The notes: a model not told the origin generated them from the sequence alone. Counted from the first letter of the stretch, positions 1 through 6,673 are shown. The stretch: DNA of 18,690 nt from an uncultured Bacilli bacterium (GCA_947630865.1 CANRJE010000016.1:1-18690); one strand, 5' to 3'. Program-made: numbers and translations.

Positions 1-1
1 A

Positions 2-676
2 ATTGATACTGCTTATATGTATGGAAATGAAGAGGAGGTAGGTCGTGCTATTAGGGACTCAAAAGTACCAAGAAATGAAATATTTGTTATTACTAAAATC
101 TATCCTACTCAATTTGATGATCCAGAAAATGCTATAGAACTAGCCCTTAAAAAGTTAGATATAGATTATATTGATATGATGCTTTTACATCACCCTGGAA
201 GTAACGATGTTAAGGCTTATAAAGCAATGGAAAAATATGTAGAAAGTGGTAAAATTCATTCTTTAGGACTTTCTAATTGGTATATAGATGAATTAGAAGA
301 TTTTTTACCTAAGATAAATATTATACCTGCACTTGTTCAAAATGAGATACATCCATATTATCAAGAAAATGATGTTATACCGTTTATTCAAAATTTAGGT
401 ATTGTTGTTCAGGGATGGTATCCATTTGGAGGAAGAGGATATACAAGTGAACTTTTAAATAATAAAACAATAGAAAAAATAGCAAAAAATCATAATGTAT
501 CATCAGCCCAAGTTATACTTCGATGGAATTTACAAAAAGGTGTTGTTGTAATACCTGGTTCATCTAATCCCGAACATATAAGAGAAAATACAGATATTTA
601 TGGATTTGAATTAAATGATGAAGAAATGCAACAAATAAATAATTTAGATAAAAATGAAAAACATGATTGGTATTAA
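2..676 (+). CDS. Aldo/keto reductase, 5'-truncated by the window edge
   Basis: NAD(P)H-dependent cytoplasmic oxidoreductase of the aldo/keto reductase superfamily, reducing carbonyl substrates. The frame is open to the window edge and reads IDTAYMYGNEEEVG, the classic family signature, so the internal ATG at 17 is not the true start and roughly 45-50 N-terminal residues lie outside. The catalytic tetrad is visible: Asp and Tyr in DTAYMYGNE, Lys in VITKIYP, His in LLHHPGS. The C-terminal cofactor-binding region is also present (VVIPGSSNPEHIRENTDIYGFELNDEE). It is the first visible gene of a redox operon and the flavodoxin follows after 30 bp. It resembles 2,5-diketo-gluconate reductase-like members, but the substrate cannot be told from sequence. 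Confidence 0.95.
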   Translation: MDTAYMYGNEEEVGRAIRDSKVPRNEIFVITKIYPTQFDDPENAIELALKKLDIDYIDMMLLHHPGSNDVKAYKAMEKYVESGKIHSLGLSNWYIDELEDFLPKINIIPALVQNEIHPYYQENDVIPFIQNLGIVVQGWYPFGGRGYTSELLNNKTIEKIAKNHNVSSAQVILRWNLQKGVVVIPGSSNPEHIRENTDIYGFELNDEEMQQINNLDKNEKHDWY

Positions 677-706
677 AAAAAATATAAAAAAGAAAGGAAT
701 TTATTT

Positions 707-1174
707 ATGAGTAAAATTTTAGTTAGTTATTTTTCAGCAAGTGGAGTAACAAAAGAAGTAGCAAATAAAATTGCTAATATTATAGGAGGAGATTTATTTG
801 AAATTGAACCAACAAATAAATATACTGAAGAAGATTTAGATTGGACTAATAAAGAAAGTAGGTCATCAATTGAAATGAATAATCCAACTTCAAGACCAGA
901 GATTAAGAATAAAATTTCTGATTTAAGTCTTTATGATACTGTTTTAATTGGATTTCCTGTATGGTGGGATTTAGCTCCTAGGATTATCAATACCTTTATT
1001 GAAGAAAATAATCTTGAAAATAAGAAAATATATATCTTTGCAACATCAGGTGGCTCTAGTGTAATAAACAGTTTTAATACTTTAAAAAATACATATAGTA
1101 ACCTTAATTTTATAGATGCTAAAAGATTTTCAAGTAATGTATCAGAAAATGATGTAACAAGTTGGATTATATAG
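707..1174 (+). CDS. Flavodoxin family protein
   Basis: A 155-residue FMN-binding electron carrier, probably cytoplasmic. The N-terminus ILVSYFSASGVTKEVANKIA is the phosphate-binding loop of flavodoxins (S-x-S-G-x-T) directly after the first beta strand. A second FMN-contacting loop, IGFPVWWDLAPRIINTFIEE, matches the G(Y/F)P-W-W pattern of the flavodoxin_4 group, and the later strand IYIFATSGGSS is typical. Length is normal for a short-chain flavodoxin. The start is set by GAAAGGAA upstream of ATG 707. It sits between the aldo/keto reductase and an ABM monooxygenase with 7 bp to the next gene, so it is likely co-transcribed and may donate or accept electrons in the same redox or quinone-handling pathway (inference). 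Confidence 0.93.
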   Translation: MSKILVSYFSASGVTKEVANKIANIIGGDLFEIEPTNKYTEEDLDWTNKESRSSIEMNNPTSRPEIKNKISDLSLYDTVLIGFPVWWDLAPRIINTFIEENNLENKKIYIFATSGGSSVINSFNTLKNTYSNLNFIDAKRFSSNVSENDVTSWII

Positions 1175-1181
1175 GTGAATT

Positions 1182-1484
1182 ATGAGTATAACTATTAACA
1201 TTTATTATAAAGGTGAAAATGGTAATGCCAAGAAATTTGCAGAAGAAATGCTATCTAGTGGTATTGTAGATAGAGTTAGGGAAGAAGAGGGCAATGAAAA
1301 GTATGAATACTTCTTTCCTATTGATGATGAAGAAACAGTTTTGCTTATTGATAGATGGAAAAATGAAGAAGCATTAGATATTCATCATAAATCAGAAATG
1401 ATGAGACAAATTTCAGATTTAAGGAACAAATACCATTTAAGTATGAAAGTAGAAAAATTTAAAAGTTTGGAAGGTGATTTATAA
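1182..1484 (+). CDS. Antibiotic biosynthesis monooxygenase (ABM) domain protein
   Basis: A 100-residue dimeric ferredoxin-like alpha/beta barrel protein of the ABM/YgiN quinol-monooxygenase group. Supporting pattern: an N-terminal strand ITINIYYKGENGNAKKFAEEML, then KYEYFFPIDDEETVLLIDRWKNEEALDIHHKSEMM, where the W-x-(N/D)-x-x-A-x-x-x-H-x-x-(S/T) stretch is characteristic. Known members oxidise quinols or aromatic metabolites without a bound cofactor. The stop codon overlaps the start of the next gene (TAATG at 1482-1486), implying translational coupling. With the neighbouring flavodoxin, CMD-like protein and cupin it forms a typical small redox or aromatic-detoxification operon. The true substrate is unknown. 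Confidence 0.85.
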   Translation: MSITINIYYKGENGNAKKFAEEMLSSGIVDRVREEEGNEKYEYFFPIDDEETVLLIDRWKNEEALDIHHKSEMMRQISDLRNKYHLSMKVEKFKSLEGDL

Positions 1485-1816
1485 TGAAAAAACAAACAGC
1501 AGGTAGAGATAATTTAGGTAAAATTGCACCTAAATTTGCCGAATTAAATGATGATGTATTATTTGGTGAAGTGTGGAGCAGAGAAGATAAATTGGGAGCA
1601 AGAGATAGAAGTTTAATTACGATATCAGCATTATTTGCAATGGGAGCATTTCCTCAATTAAAAAGCCATCTTGCAATTGGAAAAGAACATGGACTTACAA
1701 AAGAAGAAGTTGTTGAAGTAGTAACTCAATTAGCATTTTACTCAGGTTGGCCTAAAGCATGGAGTACATTTCCTTTAATCGAAGAAGTATATGGAAGTGA
1801 TGATAAAAATGAATAA
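1484..1816 (+). CDS. Carboxymuconolactone decarboxylase (CMD) family protein
   Basis: A 110-residue helical protein of the CMD/AhpD-like fold. The stretch WSREDKLGARDRSLITISALFAMGAFPQLKSHLAIGKEHGLTKEEVVEVVTQLAFYSGWPKAWS is the core of 4-carboxymuconolactone decarboxylase-like proteins, including RD(R/K)SL, the HL..A...G.T..E..E...H(Q)..Y.G.P block and the conserved GWPKA. It lacks the CxxC pair of AhpD, so it is not an alkylhydroperoxidase. Such stand-alone CMD proteins sit next to cupin and flavodoxin genes in many Firmicutes. The gene overlaps the monooxygenase by 1 base and the cupin by 8 bases, so the operon is tightly coupled. The precise reaction is not determinable. Confidence 0.9.
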   Translation: MKKQTAGRDNLGKIAPKFAELNDDVLFGEVWSREDKLGARDRSLITISALFAMGAFPQLKSHLAIGKEHGLTKEEVVEVVTQLAFYSGWPKAWSTFPLIEEVYGSDDKNE

Positions 1817-2234
1817 GGAAGAGTTTGATAAATTAAATGTATTTGGACTTGGAAATCCAAATGATAGTTATGCAGAGTATTTTATAGGAAAAAGTTACTT
1901 GAATCCTCTTGCTAAAACAGAGAATGGAATTAGTTTTGCAAATGTAACATTTGAACCAGGATGCAGAAATAATTGGCATATTCATCATGCTAAAAGTGGA
2001 GGATGGCAAGTTCTTATTTGTATTGCTGGAACAGGTCTTTATCAAGAAAGCAGAAAACCCGTACAAAAATTACACCCAGGTGATATTGTTGTAATACCTG
2101 CAAATGTTAAACACTTTCATGGAGCAACAAAGAATAGTTGGTTTAGTCATATTGCTGTTGAAGTACCAGGAGAAGATACATCAAATGAGTGGCTTGAACC
2201 AGTAACTGATGAAGAATACAATAAATTAGATTAA
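1809..2234 (+). CDS. Cupin domain-containing protein
   Basis: A 141-residue small beta-barrel cupin. Both cupin motifs are visible: motif 1 in GCRNNWHIHHAKSGGWQVLICIAGTG (metal-ligand histidines in WHIHH) and motif 2 in HPGDIVVIPANVKHFHGA (P-G-D, then the final His). This matches the cupins commonly paired with carboxymuconolactone decarboxylase genes. In-frame ATGs also exist at 1791 and 1800. The one at 1809 is preferred because GGAAG (1793-1797) sits at a usable distance and the protein then starts MNKEEFDKLNVFG. The last 89 bp of the gene recur downstream at 4298-4386, and a degenerate version recurs at 7561-7645, suggesting that this gene's 3' end is an insertion boundary. Confidence 0.93.
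   Translation: MNKEEFDKLNVFGLGNPNDSYAEYFIGKSYLNPLAKTENGISFANVTFEPGCRNNWHIHHAKSGGWQVLICIAGTGLYQESRKPVQKLHPGDIVVIPANVKHFHGATKNSWFSHIAVEVPGEDTSNEWLEPVTDEEYNKLD
2143..2231 (+). repeat. 89-bp direct repeat, copy 1 (3' end of the intact cupin gene)
   Basis: From TTAGTCATATTGCTGTTGAA to AATAAATTAGAT this segment is identical, base for base by hand alignment, to 4298-4386, at a constant offset of 2155. It forms the C-terminal 30 or so codons of the cupin. The identity stops one base before the TAA stop. Confidence 0.95.
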
Positions 2235-2238
2235 AAAA

Positions 2239-2394
2239 ATGCTAAACAGATCATTCATAAGTAAAAATAATATAGAATTAGTACCCTTAACTGAAAAATA
2301 TGTTAAGGGTTTTAAACTGTTTATTAAAGATTATGAAAAAGAGCATAATGAAAGAATGAAAACAGAAAAACCAGAACAAAAAAAAACTTGTTAA
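2239..2394 (+). pseudogene. 51-codon ORF remnant behind the cupin gene
   Basis: An ATG-initiated frame of 51 codons reading MLNRSFISKNNIELVPLTEKYVKGF and ending in a lysine-rich tail. It starts 5 bases after the cupin stop with no Shine-Dalgarno sequence. The N-terminal strand-plus-helix pattern (IELVPLTEKYVKGF) vaguely resembles the beginning of GNAT acetyltransferases, but no acetyl-CoA motif follows. It is more likely a decayed fragment than a functional peptide. Confidence 0.3.
2283..2313 (+). terminator. Terminator-like hairpin after the cupin operon
   Basis: A perfect 9-bp inverted repeat, ACCCTTAAC (2283-2291) and GTTAAGGGT (2302-2310), with a 10-base AT-rich loop and a short T run. 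It lies inside the 51-codon remnant. The T tract is short, so termination strength is uncertain. Confidence 0.45.
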
Positions 2395-2484
2395 ATAAAT
2401 CTAAAAGTGTAGTTGTATATGAATTTTTATTTACGGTATCTCATATTTTTTTTGAAAATACGAATCAAGAAGATTATAATGAGG

Positions 2485-2513
2485 TTGGCTAATTTGAACT
2501 TGCATGATATAAT
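2485..2513 (+). promoter_or_regulatory. Sigma-70/SigA promoter of the lectin-like surface protein gene
   Basis: TTGGCT (2485-2490), a 17-bp spacer and an extended -10 TGATATAAT (TATAAT at 2508-2513). The start codon at 2536 with GGAGG at 2526 follows directly. Confidence 0.7.
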
Positions 2514-2535
2514 GTTGATATAGTTGGAGGGAAGA

Positions 2536-4020
2536 ATGGAAAAAACTAATCATAAAAAGGGAGTAATGATTGGAATAATAGTAATACTTTTATTAGTAAT
2601 AACATTAGGAGTAATATTTGCAATATGGAATTATTCAAGAACAACTGATAATGGAGATTTTGAAGAAAAAGAATTAGCTAAAACTGGAAGTGATGTAATT
2701 AAAGAAGCCATAGCAAGTCATACAACTGCAAGTTGTCAAAATCTTACTATAGAAGAAGATGGAATAACCTACTTATCAGGAAGTAATGATTGCATTAACT
2801 TTAACTATGTATGGTATTCAGGAAAATTATGGAGAATAACAGCGATAAATCCAGATGGAACTATGAAAATGGTAACACAAGATGAAATAACAGCTATATC
2901 TTGGAATGCAAATAATACATATAAAGATTCTTGGATATATCAATGGTTAAATGAGGATTTTAAAGATACCTTATATAATTATCAAAATATAATAGTCCAA
3001 AATGCCGATTGGAATGCAACTAAAGATGAAAATAGCACACCAGTAAAACCGCCAACAGATTCTAGTGCAGAAATAGTCACAGGCAATGTAGGGTTATTAA
3101 ATGCGTATGAATATTATCAAAGCGGAAAAAATATCGGTTCAAGTAACTATAATTATAAAGATAGTTATTTGAACGTAGGCTATTATTGGTGGTTAATAAC
3201 CCCATATTCGGACTCGGACGTTCGGCTCGTCTACAGCCGTGGCATTTTGACCGACAATTCGCCTTCATCGATTGAGCATGGTGTCCGTCCATCCGTTAAT
3301 CTAAAATCTAATATCGAGTTAAGTGGAGAAGGAACAAAAAGCAATCCGTATACAATAACGATAGATAAAACACCAGGAAAACCGGGAGAATTAATAAGTA
3401 GTAGAATAAGTGGTGAATATGTAAAAGTAGATAATAAAGTATATAGGATAGTAGGAATAGAAAATGGAACAACAAAATTAACAAGTGTCGATTATGTAAG
3501 AGATGGTGAAACAGTATTAACTAAAAAATTTGGAAGTAACACAAATTGGGCAACATCGGTTACAAGTGGAGATGAAAACTATTGGGGAGCATATTTGAAT
3601 AATTCCTGGTTAACGGAAAATTTGAAACAATATATAACAGAAGGAACATATTATTTGGGACAATATCCAAATAATGTAAATTATAAAAATACAATATGTA
3701 GTGTAAGTAATACAAGTGAAACAATAAAGAATTGTGAAAAAATAACAAATACATGGACAGGAAAAGTAGGATTGCCAAGAGTAGGAGAAATGTTTTCAGC
3801 TCAATTAGGAGAAGGTTCTGAAACATCAAGTGATATATGGTTAATAACCCCATATTCAGACTCAAATGTTCAATACGTCAGCAATCATGGCGGTTTGAGT
3901 TATCATTCGCCTTCATCGACTGCGTATGGTGCTCGTCCATCAATTAATCTAAAATCTGAAGTTAAAATAATTTCAGGAGATGGAAAGAGTGAGTCAACTG
4001 CCTACGAAGTAGGATTGTAA
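2536..4020 (+). CDS. Membrane-anchored extracellular protein with two C-type-lectin-like repeats (DUF6273-like)
   Basis: A 494-residue protein. Start ATG 2536 is chosen because GGAGG (2526-2530) lies 5 bases upstream; the TTG at 2524 overlaps the RBS. A basic N-terminus (MEKTNHKKG) is followed by one transmembrane segment (about residues 10-32), so the rest is probably extracellular. Two homologous domains follow. Domain 1 (about 75-275) contains NYVWYSGKLWRITAINPDG, VGLLNAYEYY and WWLITPYSDSDV, ending GVRPSVNLKS. Domain 2 (about 285-490) contains YVKVDNKVYRIVGIENG, VGLPRVGEMF and WLITPYSDSNV, ending GARPSINLKS. The closing W-x-x-T-P...G(V/A)RP(S/V)xNL pattern is that of sulfatase-modifying/C-type-lectin-fold domains, a frequent target of diversity-generating retroelements. 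The tips (residues 219-258 and 435-474) are hypervariable between repeats and markedly GC-richer than their flanks. Likely role: surface recognition or adhesion (inference). It lies between two copies of the cupin 3' end. Confidence 0.8.
   Translation: MEKTNHKKGVMIGIIVILLLVITLGVIFAIWNYSRTTDNGDFEEKELAKTGSDVIKEAIASHTTASCQNLTIEEDGITYLSGSNDCINFNYVWYSGKLWRITAINPDGTMKMVTQDEITAISWNANNTYKDSWIYQWLNEDFKDTLYNYQNIIVQNADWNATKDENSTPVKPPTDSSAEIVTGNVGLLNAYEYYQSGKNIGSSNYNYKDSYLNVGYYWWLITPYSDSDVRLVYSRGILTDNSPSSIEHGVRPSVNLKSNIELSGEGTKSNPYTITIDKTPGKPGELISSRISGEYVKVDNKVYRIVGIENGTTKLTSVDYVRDGETVLTKKFGSNTNWATSVTSGDENYWGAYLNNSWLTENLKQYITEGTYYLGQYPNNVNYKNTICSVSNTSETIKNCEKITNTWTGKVGLPRVGEMFSAQLGEGSETSSDIWLITPYSDSNVQYVSNHGGLSYHSPSSTAYGARPSINLKSEVKIISGDGKSESTAYEVGL
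3190..3309 (+). repeat. Variable-region-like cassette 1 (codons 219-258 of the lectin-like protein)
   Basis: Forty codons from WLITPYSDS to NLKS that align without gaps to 3838-3957. Its core, 3207-3294, counts as 49 G+C of 88 (about 56%), against flanks well under 35%. It uses GAC, CGG, CTC, GTC, CGT and TCC codons that are rare elsewhere in the window. The ends and the central TCGCCTTCATCG are invariant while the codons between them differ, as in a DGR variable region. Confidence 0.75.
3838..3957 (+). repeat. Variable-region-like cassette 2 (codons 435-474 of the lectin-like protein)
   Basis: The gap-free partner of 3190-3309. Hand alignment gives about 27 differences in 120 bases, concentrated in the codons between PYSDS and SPSS and between SPSS and G(V/A)RP. 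About 15 of the differences have an A in one of the copies. The core G+C is about 45%, again above the flanks. Shared invariant blocks are TGGTTAATAACCCCATATTC, TCGCCTTCATCG and AATCTAAAATCT. Confidence 0.75.
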
Positions 4021-4022
4021 AA

Positions 4023-4189
4023 TTTTTTCTTGCATCTTTCTTTAATAAAGAAAGAAATCAGCATGTTGAGGGAAATGGTAGTTATAAAAGTCGTATAGTT
4101 TGTCTTTCAGCTAATCTAATATCACAAATAACAAGCGAAAATAAAATAATAGAAGAACCATATTTTCTAGAAATTAGACTTTTTTTATG
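4023..4189 (+). pseudogene. Start-less coding-like fragment after the lectin-like gene
   Basis: An open frame without an ATG that ends at TGA 4187-4189 and reads, in its clearest part, NQHVEGNGSYKSRIVCLSANLI and then IIEEPYFLEIRLFL. Amino-acid composition looks protein-like and codon use matches the neighbourhood, but I do not recognise the family. It probably represents the decayed 3' end of a gene left inside the inserted module. The rest of the gap, 4190-4281, shows only a very short frame (MIDCILVRDYDENGCVI at 4229-4282). Confidence 0.3.
4035..4055. terminator. Perfect hairpin just after the lectin-like gene
   Basis: TCTTTCTTT (4035-4043), loop AAT, AAAGAAAGA (4047-4055). There is no T tract on the plus strand, so this could be a weak terminator or an mRNA 3'-end stabiliser. 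Confidence 0.35.
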
Positions 4190-4281
4190 ATTATTTTAAA
4201 ATAATTTAATAGAGAGATATTTGATAGTATGATAGACTGCATATTAGTTAGAGATTATGACGAAAATGGTTGTGTTATTTG

Positions 4282-4386
4282 ACCAAGAAAACGTGGCTTA
4301 GTCATATTGCTGTTGAAGTACCAGGAGAAGATACATCAAATGAGTGGCTTGAACCAGTAACTGATGAAGAATACAATAAATTAGAT
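4282..4386 (+). pseudogene. Cupin 3'-end fragment, copy 2 (89 bp identical to the intact gene)
   Basis: Reads TKKTWLSHIAVEVPGEDTS and onward in frame to NKLDN-stop, matching the C-terminus of the cupin (ATKNSWFSHIAVE). Bases 4298-4386 are identical to 2143-2231. The upstream 16 bases (4282-4297) are still recognisably homologous but diverged, and no cupin body precedes them. A good intrinsic terminator follows, which suggests that this copy, not copy 1, is the one next to the ancestral operon end. An upstream domain and a start codon are missing, so it is non-functional. Confidence 0.85.
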
Positions 4387-4407
4387 AATTAGAAAAGATA
4401 ATTTTTA

Positions 4408-4436
4408 TAAGCAGACTATTTATGTTTGCTTTTTTG
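4408..4436 (+). terminator. Rho-independent terminator behind cupin 3'-end copy 2
   Basis: AGCAGAC (4410-4416), loop TATTTAT, GTTTGCT (4424-4430), with one G-U pair, followed by a run of six Ts. It is probably the original terminator of the redox operon, now 2.2 kb away from the intact cupin gene. Confidence 0.75.
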
Positions 4437-4475
4437 TTGTTTTATATTCAATTTAAAATAATTTGCATAATTATA

Positions 4476-4504
4476 TTGTCAAACAATTTTTCAAACTATA
4501 TAAT
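4476..4504 (+). promoter_or_regulatory. Promoter of the RhuM gene (shared promoter type)
   Basis: TTGTCA (4476-4481), 17-bp spacer, TATAAT (4499-4504). The stretch TTGTCAAACAA and the CTATATAAT core are repeated at the next two genes (5551 and 6623). Confidence 0.85.
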
Positions 4505-4529
4505 AATGTTATTATCAAGGAGGTCAAAA

Positions 4530-5537
4530 ATGCAAGAAAGTAATATTATTTTATATGAAACAGAAGATGGAAAAATAAATATAGATGTAATTTTAAGAGA
4601 TGAAACAATCTGGCTTACGCAAAAAAGTATGGCAGAATTATTTGATGTAAATATTCCTGCAATTTCTAAACATTTAAACAATATATATGAAGAGAAAGAA
4701 TTACAAAAAAAATTAACTATTTCCAAAATGGAAACAGTTCAAAAAGAAGGAAATCGTAAAGTAAAAAGAAGTATAGAATTTTATAATTTAGATGCTATAA
4801 TTGCTGTAGGCTATCGAGTAAACTCTAAAAAAGCAACACAATTTAGGATATGGGCTACTAATGTTTTAAAAGATTATATTATTAAAGGTTTTAAAATAGA
4901 TGTAGAAAGAATGAAAAATGGGCCAAAATTTGGTAAAGATTATTATGAAGAATTACTTGAAACTATTAAAGAAATTCGTTTAAGTGAACGAAGACTTTAT
5001 CAAAAAATTACTGACTTATTTGAAAGTACAAGTATAGATTATAATAAAGATTCTGAAGAAGCATATACATTTTTTAAAATTGTTCAAAATAAACTTCATT
5101 ATGCCATATCTGGTCATACTGCTGCAGAGCTCATATATAAACGAGTAGATGCTAATAAAGAACATATGGGACTTACTAATTGGAAGCATTCTCCAAATGG
5201 AAAAATTATGAAATATGATATAAGTATTGCCAAAAATTATTTAAACGATCAAGAAATTAAAAGATTAGAAAGTTTAACAGCATTATTTTTAGACTATGCT
5301 GAAGATATGGCAAACGAGCATAATCTAATGACAATGAAAAAATGGATTGAAGCAACAGATGATTTATTGAAATTTCGAAAAAAAGAAATTTTGTCAAATT
5401 CTGGTAACATTTCTCATAAACAGGCTTTAGATAAAGCTAATGAAGAATATGAAAAATTTAGAATAAAACAAGATAAAAATTATATATCGTCAATGGATGA
5501 ATTGTATGAAAGATATTTAGAAGAAAATAAAAAGTAG
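4530..5537 (+). CDS. RhuM family protein (virulence RhuM / KilA-type DNA-binding)
   Basis: 335 residues, cytoplasmic. ATG 4530 is chosen because a strong AAGGAGG (4517-4523) lies 6 bases upstream and the promoter -10 ends at 4504; an upstream in-frame ATG at 4422 precedes the promoter. The N-terminal part (residues 1-115) is the RhuM/Bro-N-like module: DETIWLTQKSMAELFDVNIPAISKHLNNI carries a helix-turn-helix, followed by REFYNLD-like (SIEFYNLDAIIAVGYRVNSKKATQFRIWATNVLKDYIIKGF). The C-terminal half (KDYYEELLETIKEIRLSERRLYQKITDLF and on) is the conserved RhuM tail with the block NKLHYAISGHTAAELI. RhuM proteins occur on pathogenicity islands and prophage-like islands; their molecular role is not established. 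It is homologous in its N-terminus to the next gene. Confidence 0.93.
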   Translation: MQESNIILYETEDGKINIDVILRDETIWLTQKSMAELFDVNIPAISKHLNNIYEEKELQKKLTISKMETVQKEGNRKVKRSIEFYNLDAIIAVGYRVNSKKATQFRIWATNVLKDYIIKGFKIDVERMKNGPKFGKDYYEELLETIKEIRLSERRLYQKITDLFESTSIDYNKDSEEAYTFFKIVQNKLHYAISGHTAAELIYKRVDANKEHMGLTNWKHSPNGKIMKYDISIAKNYLNDQEIKRLESLTALFLDYAEDMANEHNLMTMKKWIEATDDLLKFRKKEILSNSGNISHKQALDKANEEYEKFRIKQDKNYISSMDELYERYLEENKK

Positions 5538-5550
5538 ATTGAAAAAATTA

Positions 5551-5579
5551 TTGTCAAACAAGCGTTACCACTATATAAT
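5551..5579 (+). promoter_or_regulatory. Promoter of the RhuM-Doc/Fic gene (shared promoter type)
   Basis: TTGTCA (5551-5556), 17-bp spacer, TATAAT (5574-5579). The sequence TTATTGTCAAACAA is near identical to that at 4474 and 6621. It starts only 13 bp after the RhuM stop. Confidence 0.85.
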
Positions 5580-5614
5580 GATTTTATAAACTGAATGAAA
5601 GGAATTGATAAATA

Positions 5615-6577
5615 ATGAAGAATGAAATTATATTATTTGAAAATCAAGATGTTAAATTAGAAGTCAATATGAAAGATGAAACTGTATGGCTATCTTTAGA
5701 ACAAATGGCTAAATTGTTTGATAGAGATAGAACAGTTATAACAAGACATATAAATAATGTTTTTAAAGATAATGAATTAGATAAGAATGAAGTATGTGCA
5801 AAATTTGCACATACCACTCAACATGGTGCATTATCAGATAAGACTCAAACTAGAGAATTAGATTACTATAATCTTGATATGATAATTAGTGTTGGTTATC
5901 GTGTAAAATCTAAAAATGGTGTTATTTTTAGAAAATGGGCAGCTAAAATTTTAAAAGATTATATGATTAAAGGTTATGCAGTTAATCAAAAAAGGTTAGA
6001 ATATCTTGAAAAAACAATAAAATTAATAGATATTGCTGGAAGAATAGATACTGAATTAAAAGGCAATGAGGCTCAAGAAATAATTAAAGTAATAAATAAT
6101 TATTCAAATGCTTTAGATTTACTTGATGATTATGACTATAAAAGAATATCAAAACCTATCGGAACAAAAGATGATAAAAAAATTACTTATGAAGATTGTA
6201 TAGAAATAGTTAGTCAATTAAAATTTAATAGTAATAGTGATTTATTTGCTCTTGAAAGAGATGAAGGATTAAAAGCAATTATAGGTACAATATATCAATC
6301 TTTTGATGGTAAAGAGTTATATCCAACAATAGAGGAAAAAGCAGCTAATTTTTTATATTTAATAACTAAAAATCATACTTTCATTGATGGTAACAAAAGA
6401 ATAGCTGCCACATTATTTATATACTTCTTAAAATTCTATAATATTTTGTATAGTGAAAAAGGTCAAATTATTGACAATAATACACTTGTTGCAATTACAC
6501 TACTTATTGCAGAATCTAATCCTAAAGAAAAAGATATACTAATTGACTTAGTAATGAACTTCTTAGTTTCAAAATAG
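5615..6577 (+). CDS. RhuM N-terminal domain fused to a Doc/Fic domain
   Basis: 320 residues, cytoplasmic. Residues 1-125 repeat the RhuM DNA-binding module (DETVWLSLEQMAKLFDRDRTVITRHINNVF, then DYYNLDMIISVGYRVKSKNGVIFRKWAAKILKDYMIKGY). The C-terminal 130 residues form a death-on-curing/Fic fold with the active-site loop H254-TFIDGNKRIAATLFIYFL, preceded by the helix that ends FLYLITKN. The loop has Asn-Lys-Arg as in Doc rather than Gly-Asn-Gly-Arg as in AMP-transferring Fic enzymes, so a Doc-like phosphotransferase activity is possible (inference from family). Such RhuM-Fic fusions are known in databases. The gene has its own promoter and RBS (GAAAGGAATTG). A plausible reading is a toxin domain tethered to its own DNA-binding or antirepressor module; no separate antitoxin gene is obvious. 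Confidence 0.92.
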   Translation: MKNEIILFENQDVKLEVNMKDETVWLSLEQMAKLFDRDRTVITRHINNVFKDNELDKNEVCAKFAHTTQHGALSDKTQTRELDYYNLDMIISVGYRVKSKNGVIFRKWAAKILKDYMIKGYAVNQKRLEYLEKTIKLIDIAGRIDTELKGNEAQEIIKVINNYSNALDLLDDYDYKRISKPIGTKDDKKITYEDCIEIVSQLKFNSNSDLFALERDEGLKAIIGTIYQSFDGKELYPTIEEKAANFLYLITKNHTFIDGNKRIAATLFIYFLKFYNILYSEKGQIIDNNTLVAITLLIAESNPKEKDILIDLVMNFLVSK

Positions 6578-6622
6578 AAATGTTTTATATCGATAGTAGA
6601 TTAAAATAATTTATAAAATATA

Positions 6623-6651
6623 TTGTCAAATAAATTTTCTTGTTATATGAT
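6623..6651 (+). promoter_or_regulatory. Promoter of the BRO-N/DinD-like gene (shared promoter type)
   Basis: TTGTCA (6623-6628), 17-bp spacer, TATGAT (6646-6651). It begins ATATTGTCAAATAA, matching the promoters at 4476 and 5551 beyond the -35. Confidence 0.8.
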
Positions 6652-6673
6652 TTTTTTATTAAGGAGGTTTTAT

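Noticed and set aside
3077..3292. Minus-strand ORF across variable cassette 1
   Set aside because: Shadow frame caused by the GC-rich codons of the lectin-like gene; no RBS or family features.
4270..4290. TTTGACCAAGA at 4278 as a fourth copy of the ACATTTTATGACCAGT motif
   Set aside because: Only GACCA is shared, and the bases align better with the cupin coding sequence (ACAAAGAATAGTTGG).
4422..4529. N-terminal extension of the RhuM ORF from ATG 4422
   Set aside because: The promoter (TTGTCA 4476, TATAAT 4499) and AAGGAGG at 4517 lie inside it; translation starts at 4530.
6623..6673. TTG start for the BRO-N gene at 6623
   Set aside because: That TTG is the promoter -35; ATG 6674 has a strong AAGGAGG.
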